Assembly (NCBI RefSeq): GCF_023343835.1
Contig: NC_064437.1
Coordinates: forward strand, 3,858,001-3,922,000
Length of the DNA: 64,000 nucleotides
From: Lagopus muta
Lineage: Eukaryota; Chordata; Aves; Galliformes; Phasianidae
Direction of reading: 5' to 3'
Shown: one piece after another, positions 1-10,600 of the stretch
Position numbering within the stretch: position 1 is the first letter of the stretch
Layout of the letters: the number at the start of each line of letters is the position of its first letter
Translations under genes and position numbers: made by a program
Notes under the pieces: model-generated
The model's input: only the letters and a program-made list of their open reading frames with translations
Told to the model about the DNA's origin: nothing
Database searches by the model: none

Positions 1-185
1 CTGGCTTGAAAAGGACCACAATGCTCATCTAGTTCCAACCCCCTTCTATGTGCAGGGTCACCAACCAGCAGCCCAGGCTGCCCAGAACCACATCCAGCCT
101 GGCCTTGATTGCCTCCAAGGATGGGGCATCCACAGCCTCCTTGGGCAACCTGTTCCAGTGTGGCACCACCTCTGTGCAAAAAATG
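1..185 (-). mobile_element. CR1 LINE 3' fragment, cut by window start
   Basis: This is the complement of a CR1 3' end. Visible landmarks are TAGTTCCAACCCCCTT near 31-46, GCCCAGGCTGCCCAGA near 70-85, and CATCCAGCCTGGCCTTGA followed by GGGGCATCCACAGCCTCC near 92-140. The wording resembles the plus-strand copy at 42,640-42,810, so the two probably belong to one subfamily in opposite orientations. The terminal octamer repeats lie outside the window. The element loses similarity after about 185, where the sequence turns AT-rich. It is 5'-truncated and carries no intact reading frame. Confidence 0.9.
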
Positions 186-3100
186 CAATGGTTTGGGGTT
201 CACGTATGCAGTTCTATGTAGTATATTTGTGGGGGAGATGCCTCTCCCACCTGGTTCTCAGAATGTTTTGGTGCTTTGATGACATCCATTTGAGACAAGG
301 TTCCCATTGAATGCTGGCCTTATATCTAGGAGGTGTTGAGCTGAGCATTGGCTGCTGAGTGCTGTGAAGCTGAGGGAGGCATCAGGTGGGATTCAGGGGG
401 TGCTGGATGTATGGGCAGGCAGCTTCCTGCTCGCATTGCCACTGCTGGCAAGGGAGCTGAAAGGACGTCTGACTGCAGTCTGGTTGCTGGTTTAAGTCCT
501 TCACCTTTGTTGTAAAGTCTTTTGTAGGTTAAAATTTTGAAATTAGAAAACTATGAGATCATGCTGAGATAGGAAATGAGTTGTACAGCCACGGGAGAAG
601 GCAGAGTTTTGAAAATGTTGCCCGATGGTCAAAAAGCCATAGCCCTTGTTATTTTTCATTAACTGAAAAGGAAAACGAAAATTTAGGAAAAAAGATGTAA
701 GTTCAAACTGTTCTCATAATAATTTGCATCTAAATGATGAGTAATTTGAAACTAGTAATAAAGATTTTTAATAGTTAGTATTAACTGCTTTTTTTTTTTT
801 TTCAAAACTGATTCACAAATAAATTTCAACAGATTTTTTTTCCTTCAAAACCCATTTAAATAAATCCCTCATTTTCCAAATGCATTCAAAATTTCCCCAA
901 ATTCCCTTTTTCCCCAACAGTTCTGCATTATTCTGTGGTGTGTTTTTTGGGTCAGTATAGTCCCACTTGCTGTAAGGAGAGAAAGACATGACGGCCAACA
1001 GTCGTAGGCAATTTGGGCAATCTAACTCAAGCTTGTAAGTATAGGGAAGAGAAGCACTCTGCTAAATCAGAGTGAAAACGTTCAATTATAAGGTCTGCTT
1101 CTGAGTCTGCAGCTCCTGCTGCCTTCCTAAGGGAAGGCCCTCTTTATTACAAGCTTCTTCCTCCTGCCTTCAGCCCGCTGGCAGTAGGAGCTGGATTTCT
1201 TTCTGTTTCAAAGTCCACTCTTGGCAATGGGTGAGCTTGGGATACTTAGTGATTAATGACCCTTGTTAAGGCTTTGTTACTGACTGAGCGTTCAATTCAT
1301 CTCACTGCGCTGGAGCATTACACACCGTGCGCTGCCATCAGTGAAGATAGAGTCTTTTGCAGTGAGGGTAGTAGGTAAATTCTGACTTTCAGACTACAGG
1401 TGGTGGATCCTTCCTTAGTTTCTCCCAAAGGCAGAGCTGTGACGTAGTCCTAGCTGTCTTGTCTAAGAAATAACCCACCTAGATGTGGTTCTACTCGAGT
1501 TCTACTGTGAGTAGCAAGGCTTGTTGTGGTTCGTCATATTTAGAACTGTGGAGGTACAAGATGAAGGATTAGGCAATTGCTGTGTAAAACTTAGAAAAAT
1601 AAGAGAATAGCAACCCTTATTTCTTGGTTTTCATTCTGTCTCTGCATCTTTATTGGGGTACAGTGTTACATGCTTGTATCTGCCCCAAGTGAATTGAAAT
1701 AAAAAGAATCAGCAGCACTTCAGCTACTTTTTTGCAGTAGAAAAATGGACTTCCCCGACTACTAAAAATTATTCCTGGAGCAGTTTTACTTATTATCCCT
1801 ACAGGCACAACTGCAGGAAGTACGAAGTGGAATAGGAAAAAAAGGAAACTAGCATGAAATGTGAGCCTTGCAGCAGGACAGGGCCACTGCTTTTCCTTTG
1901 CTGTCTCTGCAAATGGGACAGCAGCTCCATCCACCTGTTCAGCAGCTCATGTATGTGTCCCAGGTTAGGCACTGGATGCCTTGAGAGCTTTTTGTAGGTA
2001 ACTCTTCCAGCAGCTGTCTAGTTTCTGCACGGTTCCATGTGCAGAATTAACAACATTAACATTTGCAGCCCTTCTTTCTGCAGAGCTTACAGCAACCCTG
2101 TGCTGCCCAAGGGAGCCACCAGCTTTTTGAGGAGTCTTTGCTTCAGGTTAGCAGATTGTCTGGGATGGCTTTAGTAAGATAACTTGTGGGTTGCATGGCT
2201 TCCTAATAGCATTGCCTGGAATGGCCTATGCCTGTGCCACCCAGTAGATGTGAGTGACATTCTCCTGCCACAGCACATCCCAGTCCTCATCACATCTAGG
2301 TTTCTACCCCTCATAGCTCAACTAGCAGCATGGGTTCCAGCTTGGGAAAAACAATTTATGAACTACTTTATTTGAGATATTGCCTAAAGTTACTTTTGAA
2401 AATGGCTGTTAGTCACCTTGTCACTTTGATGCTTTTCAAGATTGTGTTTCCTGTTCAATTTCTCACTTTGTCAGACAGTAGTAATTAAGGTTCAGCGTGC
2501 AGAATTTGAGCCAGAAAGGACTCTCTGCAAAAGACGTATGTGGGCATGGGGGATTAAATTTAGCAGCCTCGTAGCTGTAAATATTTTATCACTTTATCTG
2601 TGAGATTATGACCATGATACACAATGGGAGTTGGAGATGTGACTGAAGATGGAAATGTGTCTGCTGCTGAAGGTGTGCGCTCACTGATGGGCAGAGGTAG
2701 CTGTACTGAGTTTCTCTTTCTATTGGGGAAGTGTCAATTTATATTCACCAAAGCACTAACCCTAGGAAAGGAAAGGAAGTTTTAACAGTTCAGTAGCTAA
2801 GGCTATTGAAAAAATTATCCCCAGAGACACTCAGCACTGGTCATAGCTCTTTTCTACCTCTCTTTTCTAAGTCTTAGGTCTTCAAGTACTGCAGATACTT
2901 TGGTCTGCGAAGGGAGGGGAGGAAGAATCACTGGGCTTGCAATGGCTTTGGCAAACTGTATCAAAGCTTGAGGATAAGCAGCCAGCCCTTTAACCCTTGC
3001 CTAGTCCATGGACTATTCTTTGTGCATCATCAGGAGCAGATCTGAGTGAGTAGTGACGGAGAAATAACACTGAAAGTAATTTTTCCTGCAATTTTACTGC

Positions 3101-3689
3101 TCCGAGAATGAGACAAGGAGCAGATCCAAAACTTGCCATCCAGACCTGGTCTCATACAAGCCAGTGATGCTGTAGGTTGGTTGGATAAAGGACCCAGTCT
3201 GTCATACCGCACAGAAGAGGAATTTATGCTTACCAAAGCCTGCACTGCCTTTAGAGTGCAAATTCTCTTCTAGATAAGTCCAGCATTATATGGAGAGCTG
3301 AATAAATGCAAAAGACTATGTATTTGGATTTCAGCATGCTTGTAGTTGAAGCTTTAGTTTGGGTAAATCTCTAATTAAAGCTAAAGGATGGAAGTACTTC
3401 TTCAGTAAGGATTTACACTCTTAATTCTGTTACTCATTCAATTGCATGATAGAAATGATAGATTAAGCTACCAGATAGTTTAGACTTCTGGCATATGGGT
3501 TGTTTGCTTTTTGCAGCTGAGCAGAGCGACAGCTCTGGGCTTGCCACTGTGCTGAGTGTTATAGATTGCATTTACAATTCCTCCATCATCCCGTATTTGC
3601 ATGGATATTTCAGTGCCTCTGGACCTTTGCAGTTATCTCCCAGGATTGTCAATGGAATCCCAAAACATTAACACATCCAATCAAGGTAA
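186..3689. other. Non-coding stretch, no gene seen
   Basis: AT-rich, CpG-poor sequence with stops in all frames. A T14 run lies at 789-802. I see no repeat family and no exon with paired splice sites and a long frame. The only structured part is the T-rich run and the following 820-960, which is pyrimidine-rich on the plus strand. Confidence 0.6.
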
Positions 3690-4966
3690 TTGAAAGAGAG
3701 AGGCTTTATTAAAAAGAAATCTTGGCAAGGCCTGTAGCTTACATAAAAAGACTGGTCTACAGAATCTCTACATCTGATGCAAACAAAAAGCCTCGTAAAT
3801 GCAATACAAAGCAACTATACAAAAAAAAATAGCTGCTACAACCAAGATCTTGCTCTGTTTGGTTAATCTGTGGTTTTACAGCAAATAGCAAGAATGTCTT
3901 AAATTGTTTAATTTCCTCCTCGTTTTAAAGCATAAGTTCTGTGTACAGTACAAAGTTATGCAGTACCATCCATAGAGCATGTTTCTAGCAGCTTTCAGGG
4001 TCTTCACTTTGCATTTATACCATTTGTTTCTATTCAACATGAATCAATGGTTGCAAGAGCTCCATTAATGATACATAGCATCTATCTGAGTGAGTCAGTG
4101 AAAGCCATTGAATTTATTCACCATAGATTTGCTAGTTGAAGTGTAGGTAATACAACTACATCTCTGATTCTGATTCAGAGCATTACAGCTGTGAAGCAAG
4201 TCCTCTCATTGTCCCCCCGATCCTGTTCTGATTCAATTCACACCAACTGCCCCAGGCAAGCACCAAACATCCCAGCCTCTAATGGGGCGAAAAGGTCTGA
4301 AACAGTGATAGGTTTTGAGCCATGTGCGTGGTGGGCATGTTTGGTTGAGGGGAGCAGATTAAATTTAGTCTCAGCAAATGACTGAAAAAACCCCAACACA
4401 TCTATATATATATAAATACATGTGCAATCTACAGTATCTCCATGCCTACTTACTATAGAGTGTGTACACATAGCATAGACATAGAAGTGTCAGCACCAGA
4501 TTAAATCCCATTATTTGCTTCTGCTGTATCTAATGACTTGCCAAATGGGGATATAGTCCTAAAATTATGCTGAGGATACCATTTGCAATTGGTGGCTGTG
4601 GATAGCTCAACCATGGTTATCTGAGGTTTCCAAGCACATTTACCATTTTGTTGGTGTGTTGGACTGAACTGGTGAGTAATGGCCCCATCAGCTGCTGTAT
4701 CTGTGTATCTCCTTTCTTCTCTTGAGGGCTTTGTAAAAGATTCGGTAGGACCAAAACTGGACAGAATTGTGCTTTCAGTATTCTGTGCTGCAAAAGTCAA
4801 GAGCAGTGCATTGATAACTGTAAAGGATGACTTTTGCCTCTCCTGCTTCTCAACACCAACAGCTGCTGCCTCCGTGTCCTCCAGTGGTTTTCTTGTACAC
4901 AGAACAACAGTAACAATCATCCTGTGTCTTCCCTAGGATATTAAAGGTTGTGAGATTGTATTTGTA
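3690..4966 (-). other. Candidate 3' terminal exon with long 3' UTR (unidentified gene or lncRNA)
   Basis: Reading the minus strand towards the AATAAA at 3,710, the DNA from about 4,500 down to 3,715 looks like a 3' UTR: AT-rich, U-run containing, without repeats. Two acceptor-like sites precede it. One has AG at 4,968-4,967 after a pyrimidine-rich tract (TCTGCTTACTTTGGTCCTCAG). The other, weaker one has AG at 4,934-4,933. Starting at 4,932, an open frame runs 143 codons to a stop at 4,503-4,501 (first Met at 4,920). Starting at 4,966, a different frame ends after 38 codons at 4,852-4,850. I recognise neither protein. A 139-residue frame is not significant by itself here. Alternatives are a non-coding RNA or pure chance. 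Confidence 0.25.
3705..3710 (-). terminator. Candidate cleavage/polyadenylation signal
   Basis: TTTATT on the plus strand reads AATAAA on the minus strand, inside TTTTTAATAAAGCC. A cleavage-like CA lies about 15 nt downstream (TTTCAATTACC), followed by a GU-rich stretch, GGATGTGTTAATGTTTTGGG, at about 3,658-3,677. Hexamer, CA and GU-rich element are in the canonical order for a vertebrate poly(A) site. AATAAA alone is common by chance in AT-rich DNA, so the spacing and downstream element are the real support. Confidence 0.35.
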
Positions 4967-5095
4967 CTGAGGACCAAAGTAAGCAGACTTACAAAAAGCA
5001 GCAGCTGGGGATCTCCCCCTGCTGAACAGATCTGATGGGGTATCAGTGGGTGGAAAATCCAGGTCTGAAGCTTCCCACGAACTCCAGCTGTTGCC

Positions 5096-5440
5096 TTAGC
5101 AGAAGGAGGTCTGTCTTAACCTCTCAAGTAAGACACGTTCCATTGTATTTACTACATCTTTCCAAAACATGTCACAAATTAATTTTCATTCTTCAGTGGT
5201 TTTACTAGCTTGTGTATCTAAGTGGTCACGCTTTCCAGTAATGGCTGGAAGATAAGCTGGTTGTTGCAGCTCTTGTAATGGGTCTTTGAGCTCAGCTGTG
5301 TGAACAATATGTGTGTGCATACCCATGTACATCATTAGCCATGCTTTTTGCTGGCTGTGGTCAGTGGATAGGCTCTTTGCCAAAATACAGCTTGGAGATA
5401 ATTGGGTGGTAGACGGAGAACAAAGCAGGGAAAGTAAGTA
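5096..5440 (-). other. Stop-poor minus-strand stretch, possible decayed coding sequence
   Basis: One minus-strand frame runs from a TAA near 5,442 down to 4,853 with only two stops inside it (TGA at 5,188-5,186 and TAA at 5,098-5,096). Its middle part reads like ordinary soluble protein, for example FWKDVVNTMERVLLERLRQ at about 5,170-5,114. It then runs into the candidate terminal exon. No family is recognised. It could be a worn pseudogene or exon remnants, but low stop density over this length also arises by chance in a 64-kb search. Confidence 0.15.
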
Positions 5441-5460
5441 TTACTGATGTAAACCTGTCC

Positions 5461-8400
5461 TTATGCTCTACCTAGGAGACACTGATGAGAACCTAACCAA
5501 ACTCTACCAGGTTACAAATGATACTGAGCAATGGACGAGCAGACATGAAAACATTCTCACCTTGCTGTTCACTGGTTTATATTACTAAAGCCAGAAGGAT
5601 ATTTTAAGACTCTCTTATTTTTTTGCCACTTGTGCCTTTCCCCATTTGTCTTTAAGGCTGATTATATAATTCACAGATTTCACATCCCATTTCTCATGTA
5701 TTAGTGCCTTGCTGCAGTGACATGTCTATCCAACAATCCAGAAAATTTTGTATAGGGAAGGTTTTTTTTTTTCTATGTATAGCACTTGCTTCTCACTATT
5801 CCTTTACCTTTTAGAACTTGTGCTTAAAATCTAAGCTTCAGACCCAAATGAGTTGGAATTATACGTTTAAAAACAGAAAAGAGCCCCAAACCTTTATTAA
5901 AGTTACCCCGGTGCTGCTGTGTCAGCATCAGCGTGATTAACCTGCCATACAAATGTGGGTGCTATAAAATGAACTTGCTCCAAGGCAGCTTTGATTTGCA
6001 TGCTCAACACTTTCCAAGTGTTGCATTCATAAATCAGTACTTTTTGTGTGTGTCTGTTCTGGGGAAGTGTGTTTTTCCTCCATCCTCCCTTCTGTCCTAC
6101 AGCCCACCGTGCTTCTCGTGACTGTAGGAAAGCAGCACAGCGTGTAGCTTTGCACTGAGTGATACTGGTTTCATTTCTTAGGTGCAAAGGAAGACTGACC
6201 TATTCCCAAGGCTTTCTAAAATTAATGAGCACATCAGTAATTGTTTGATGGGAAAAAAACAAGTAAACAAACAAACATAGAAAAGTGATCTGCCAGTACA
6301 TTAGCAGAAGTGCAGTATAACATAAGGCTTTCTGTCCATTGCTGCGTGCTGCATTCGTTGCACCTGAGTTCATATAAACAGAGCCACTGGCAGAATAGCT
6401 CTAAATTCCCTTTTCTTTGAAATGTGGCATTTCTTCCAGAGAAGTTGAGCTGCTGACATTTCAAACAGCTCCCTGATCTGTTTTCCAGCAAGTGCTTTGC
6501 ATGGGGGCTGTGTTCCATAGCAAACAGCGCTGTTTCTTTGGGGAGGGGAGTTTCGCTCTGCCCAAACACTGTTGATGCCAAGTTCCTTTAGCTTGCATAC
6601 AGTTGATTGACTCATTGGTGGGGAATGGTGTTTCATTCTTCCCTTATCACAAGTGCTATGGCCTCATTTGGTGAGAAGTAGATTTTCAGTTCCTGCAGGC
6701 TTCTTCTTTGTCCCACACAGGCAGACCCCAAACTTTAAGGGGGTTCTAAGTCTAAGAAAGTTGAATCAGGATCTTCTTTCTGCCTCTTTCACTGGGGATG
6801 GATATGGAGCTTGGGGAACTGGTGGGCATGTGATCCTAAGCCACAAACCCAATGCGTTTCATGCTCCTGCAAATGGGAGGAGACAGGAGAGATGTCAGGC
6901 AATACACAACTGATGAAAGAGTTGATGATATTTTAATATGTGGAATTTATTTTTAGCTTTAAGTATGGATTATGTATAACACATATTTAAACCATTTCTC
7001 TTTGATTTCCCTCTGCAGCTGACAAGGTAAATAATTAAAAAGCGAAGCTGGCTATGGCTGACGAGACCTGGCTGATGCCACGTGCTTGTCTTGTGCAGAT
7101 AAAATTACATTAAGGAAAGACAGGTGTTAGATATAACGTCAGCTTCTTGGAGTAAGGGCAGCTATGGCACCAAGGCAAATTGGGAAAAGGTTAAGGAAGG
7201 AGAGCAGGGCCAGAGGTGAAATAGGTGTAGAAGCCCTCACCTACATCACAGAAGATGATTGCAGCACAGCCATCCAGATGAGTGCAGTGCACAGTGCCAA
7301 GCTGCAGGTCCTGCATGGGACCAGGCTTGGAAACGGAGAAAAATGCCAGCCAGAGTCACTTCCCATCAGATGTAGATTTGAATAATAGTTTCATGTCAAA
7401 TTATTTTCAATATTGTTATTTACAGAAGTACAAGAGAAGAGAGATTAGATAAGATGGGGATAAGATGGGGATAAGATGGCCCGATCAGGCTTGAAACAGG
7501 GTGTTTGGGGTTTTTTTTCTTTCATTTTTTGATATTTCACTGAAGTTTCCCTTCGATTTTACTGCTTTTGCTGCCTAAATTCTTCACAGCAAATGTTCCA
7601 CCACAGGATCTGCAGCTCTGCATATCAAGACCAAAAGCACGACGTGGGAAACAGTCAGATAGTGCCAATATTTATTGCACCAAATATATGGATTAGCTTT
7701 GTTGGTTTTTTTTTGCGGGTTTTTTTGGTTGTTCTAATATTACTCTCTTGTCTCCGGGCAAGAAAACAGTCTCCCTTTGCCTCAGAAACATGTGGTAACT
7801 CCATGTCTTGCTGGTAGGGGATTTAAAACAGCCTCTATAATTTACATGATAATTATGTCATATTTTTTACTTCCCGTGCAAGTTCCTCCTTGTTTGAGAT
7901 TGTTCTGTCCTTTAGCAAATAGCACGCTTACCTTTTGCTCTGTAGGGAGCTCTCTGCAGTCTTGAATAAGGAATGTAAGAGAAAAATGGCTCATCTGATG
8001 ATTTCAAGGGATTACAGATCTAGGGGAAAAAAGCCTGGTGGATGGCACAAGGAGGAGAATTCCACCCAGTGCTGCAGGAGTTCAGATGTACCACAGATAT
8101 GCTGACTGTTCCCACACTTAAGCTGTGGTAGATGCAGATTTTGCCAAGAGCTGCAGTGTTTGTGCTGGCTGTGGACGAGATGGATCGCTCTGGCCTTTGC
8201 ACTGCTCTGCTCTTCAACATCCAGCTTTTCCTGCTTGAAATACAAATGATAGAAATTAGTATATTAGCAGGAGACTGCAGGATGTAATTGTACGTTGACT
8301 GAAATGTTTCTGATGGATGGACCTGGTGAAGTGACATCTCTTATTTATGGAGGGGAGAACACAGGTACTTGATAAATTTGACAAGAGCGTAGTGGCAAAC

Positions 8401-8580
8401 AAAATAACAGTAAGCCAGAATGAGAATGTATTTCCTAATGGCCTCCCTCGCAGCTGTATGCACTGATTTAATCTCTCCAAAGCACTCTGTTGTTTATGAG
8501 GCCTGTGGGTACAATTTTATGCCTGACTGAAGAGGTTGCTAATAGCTGCCATATTTGTGTTTAAGGACCTGCAAAGGATT
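5461..8580. other. Non-coding stretch with short T runs
   Basis: No gene is recognisable. Contents are a T-run near 5,763-5,773, T/G-rich tracts at 7,500-7,530 and 7,700-7,730, and the small GATA-bearing tandem repeat at 7,448-7,479, listed separately. No CR1 or other interspersed repeat is seen. Confidence 0.55.
7448..7479 (+). repeat. 11-bp tandem repeat with GATAAG motif, about 3 copies
   Basis: The unit GATAAGATGGG is repeated at 7,448, 7,459 and 7,470, the last copy missing one base. Each unit holds GATAAG. The first is preceded by A, giving AGATAAG, a consensus GATA-factor site; the other two are GGATAAG. The 11-bp period is close to one DNA turn. It may be a fortuitous minisatellite. 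Confidence 0.85.
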
Positions 8581-8589
8581 AAACTAAGT

Positions 8590-8765
8590 ATTTTAAAGCA
8601 ATGAGCCATAATAAAGTAATAATATATTGAAAATAATAAACAGCTTTTTATTCAATAATTGGCTGCAAAACTGGTGAACTTTAAATGACAAAACTACTAA
8701 TTATAAATGCAATTGCTAATCATATATTCATTAGGGAATGCAAATTAGAACCACGGCATAAAGTC
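8590..8765. promoter_or_regulatory. Candidate conserved non-coding element (POU/homeodomain-site rich)
   Basis: The block is very AT-rich but not low-complexity. It contains a perfect octamer ATGCAAAT at 8,738-8,745 followed by TAG. It also contains CAATTGCTAATCATATATTC just upstream, TTCAATAATTGG near 8,651, and several ATTA/TAAT cores. This composition is typical of vertebrate developmental enhancers. Conservation cannot be shown from one sequence. Confidence 0.35.
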
Positions 8766-8780
8766 TCTATATGTGCCAGA

Positions 8781-10259
8781 GGCAACAAGTCACCGAGCAC
8801 AACTGTAGCCTCCTTTAAAAAAATGTATTACAAAATGGAAAACAAAATATTCATGTAGGAAAAAGTTGTGGTGATGACTCAGGATTGCTTTGTCAGGGGG
8901 TAAAGGTCTTCTGAGAGGAGAGAAGGGTCAGTGCCAAGGTGTGATGCTCCATGTTGGGGCGTTTTGTGTCTCGGCCCAAATGAAATGATGGCTCACAGTT
9001 AAGAGCCCTGGGGAGGGCCTTTTCCAGTTTCTCATTCCATCCCAGTAAACTCCTGTTCTCTAGGAAGCACAGCTCTTATAGCACATAATGGTGATCAAGG
9101 TTCCCTCTCTTCTTGAAGCCTTCTAAAAAGAGCAGGTCTGGTAGAGGTGATTTGAATAGATAATGAGAAGGAGGAGAGTTCTGAAATCCTCACCGATGGG
9201 TGAGGTGCTTTTCTTACAAAATGAAGTTGAAGCTTACAAGGGTCTGGACCAAGAAAACTCCTCAATGAATGCTCAGTAGGACCAGCCAAGGTGAAGGTGT
9301 TAGGGAGCTGCATGGCTGAAAGATGGGCAGGCACACCTGGGTCTGAGTCTCTACTAGTAATTCTTGTCTCCCCTTTCCACTAGAAGCTGTATACATGGCT
9401 GCGCAGGCATATGTTCCTTTCTCAATAAATACATAAAATACATAGGTAGGTTAATTAACTCTTAGGAGCCTTCAGCTTTCCTTTAATGATTTGCGTCCCT
9501 CAGGGAGCTCGAAATGCCAAATCTATAAAGAGATGACAAAGACACAAGGGTTTTCTCTTCAGTAAACCACAGGCGCAGGAACAGCCCCAAAGGTGACAGG
9601 TTGCTGGATGCTGGCAGGTTTCAGAGCTGAGGGATTCACATCTGCCTGTACATCTATAGGAGGGCTGAGCAGATTTTACTGTCATGAGCTGTGGGTGTTG
9701 AGCTCCCAGGGAAAACGGATTAGCTACTTAGGCACTCACATATAAATTTTAGGTCTTCTAACTTAAATATCCACATGAGAAATTCCTTAGGGGGAAAAAC
9801 ATTTTTCAAGCAAGACATGGTTGGAAGTAATCATTTCTATTCTGCATCCTATAGATTCTATCTGGGTTTTATTTTTTTTTATTTCTCTTACATCAGCAGG
9901 CTGTGTTACATAGGCCTTTCCAGATAAGAGGACAGTTACCAATTGAACAGCTTCTCCTCAGATTTAGTGGAATCCCAATCCCTTTGCAGCCCCAGAACTG
10001 AGGTCGGACAGCCTTCAAAAACACACGGTCAGAAATCAGGCACAGTGCAGATGTTCCCGGATGAACTTTGGGCACAGATTCATGTGGGAGATTATATGAG
10101 ACAATAGGAAAAATCTGTCTTGAAGATGTTTCCAGGGCAGTCTCTGTGTATCCATATTGCATGAGCGACAGCAGGAGCGGGTGGGTGGGAGGCTGTGAGG
10201 TCTCCCATGTCCTCCTTGGGGGGAGGAAGGCAGCCAGATGGAGCTGCTGAGATACGGAG
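8781..10259. other. Non-coding stretch
   Basis: No exon, RNA gene or repeat family is recognised. Base composition is slightly more GC-rich around 9,000-9,340 and 9,500-9,680, which explains the longer minus-strand frames there. A T-rich stretch sits near 9,869-9,881. Confidence 0.55.
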
Positions 10260-10261
10260 CT

Positions 10262-10600
10262 GCAGGAAGTTAATTTTTCATTAACCACAGGAGAAACCCA
10301 ATTCTGCTTTATTTTTCAATGTTTCTCTTTAGCTTTCAGAGAACCGGAAGAGAAACGTGCAATTTGCTTGGGCACAGCATCAATTAATAGAGCTCAACTG
10401 CACTGAATTGCTTGGGAAGAATTTTCAGACACGAAAAAAAACCAAAACCATCACAACAACAAGTGAATAAAAAGTAACAATGACTTTATGAATATCGTGA
10501 CTCATTAAAAGGCAGCTTAAGGAGAGTGAAGGGGCTGAAGTCCTTGAAGAAATTATTACTGCTGAAATGATTCAGACCTATTTATAAACTATAGAAAACA
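10262..10600. promoter_or_regulatory. Candidate conserved non-coding element
   Basis: It has AT-rich, non-repetitive sequence with AGTTAATTTTTCATTAACC at the left end, CATCAATTAATAG near 10,380, ATGACTTTATGAATATCGTG near 10,479 and CTATTTATAAACTATAG near 10,578 (MEF2-like). It has no open frame. The case rests on motif density only. Confidence 0.25.

Noticed and set aside
1362..1384. let-7-like string TGAGGGTAGTAGGT
   Set aside because: It has an insertion relative to let-7, the rest of the mature sequence does not match, and no hairpin partner is visible.
10178..10220. Possible G-quadruplex, GGGTGGGTGGGAGG
   Set aside because: Only three GGG runs within normal loop lengths; the fourth lies too far away.
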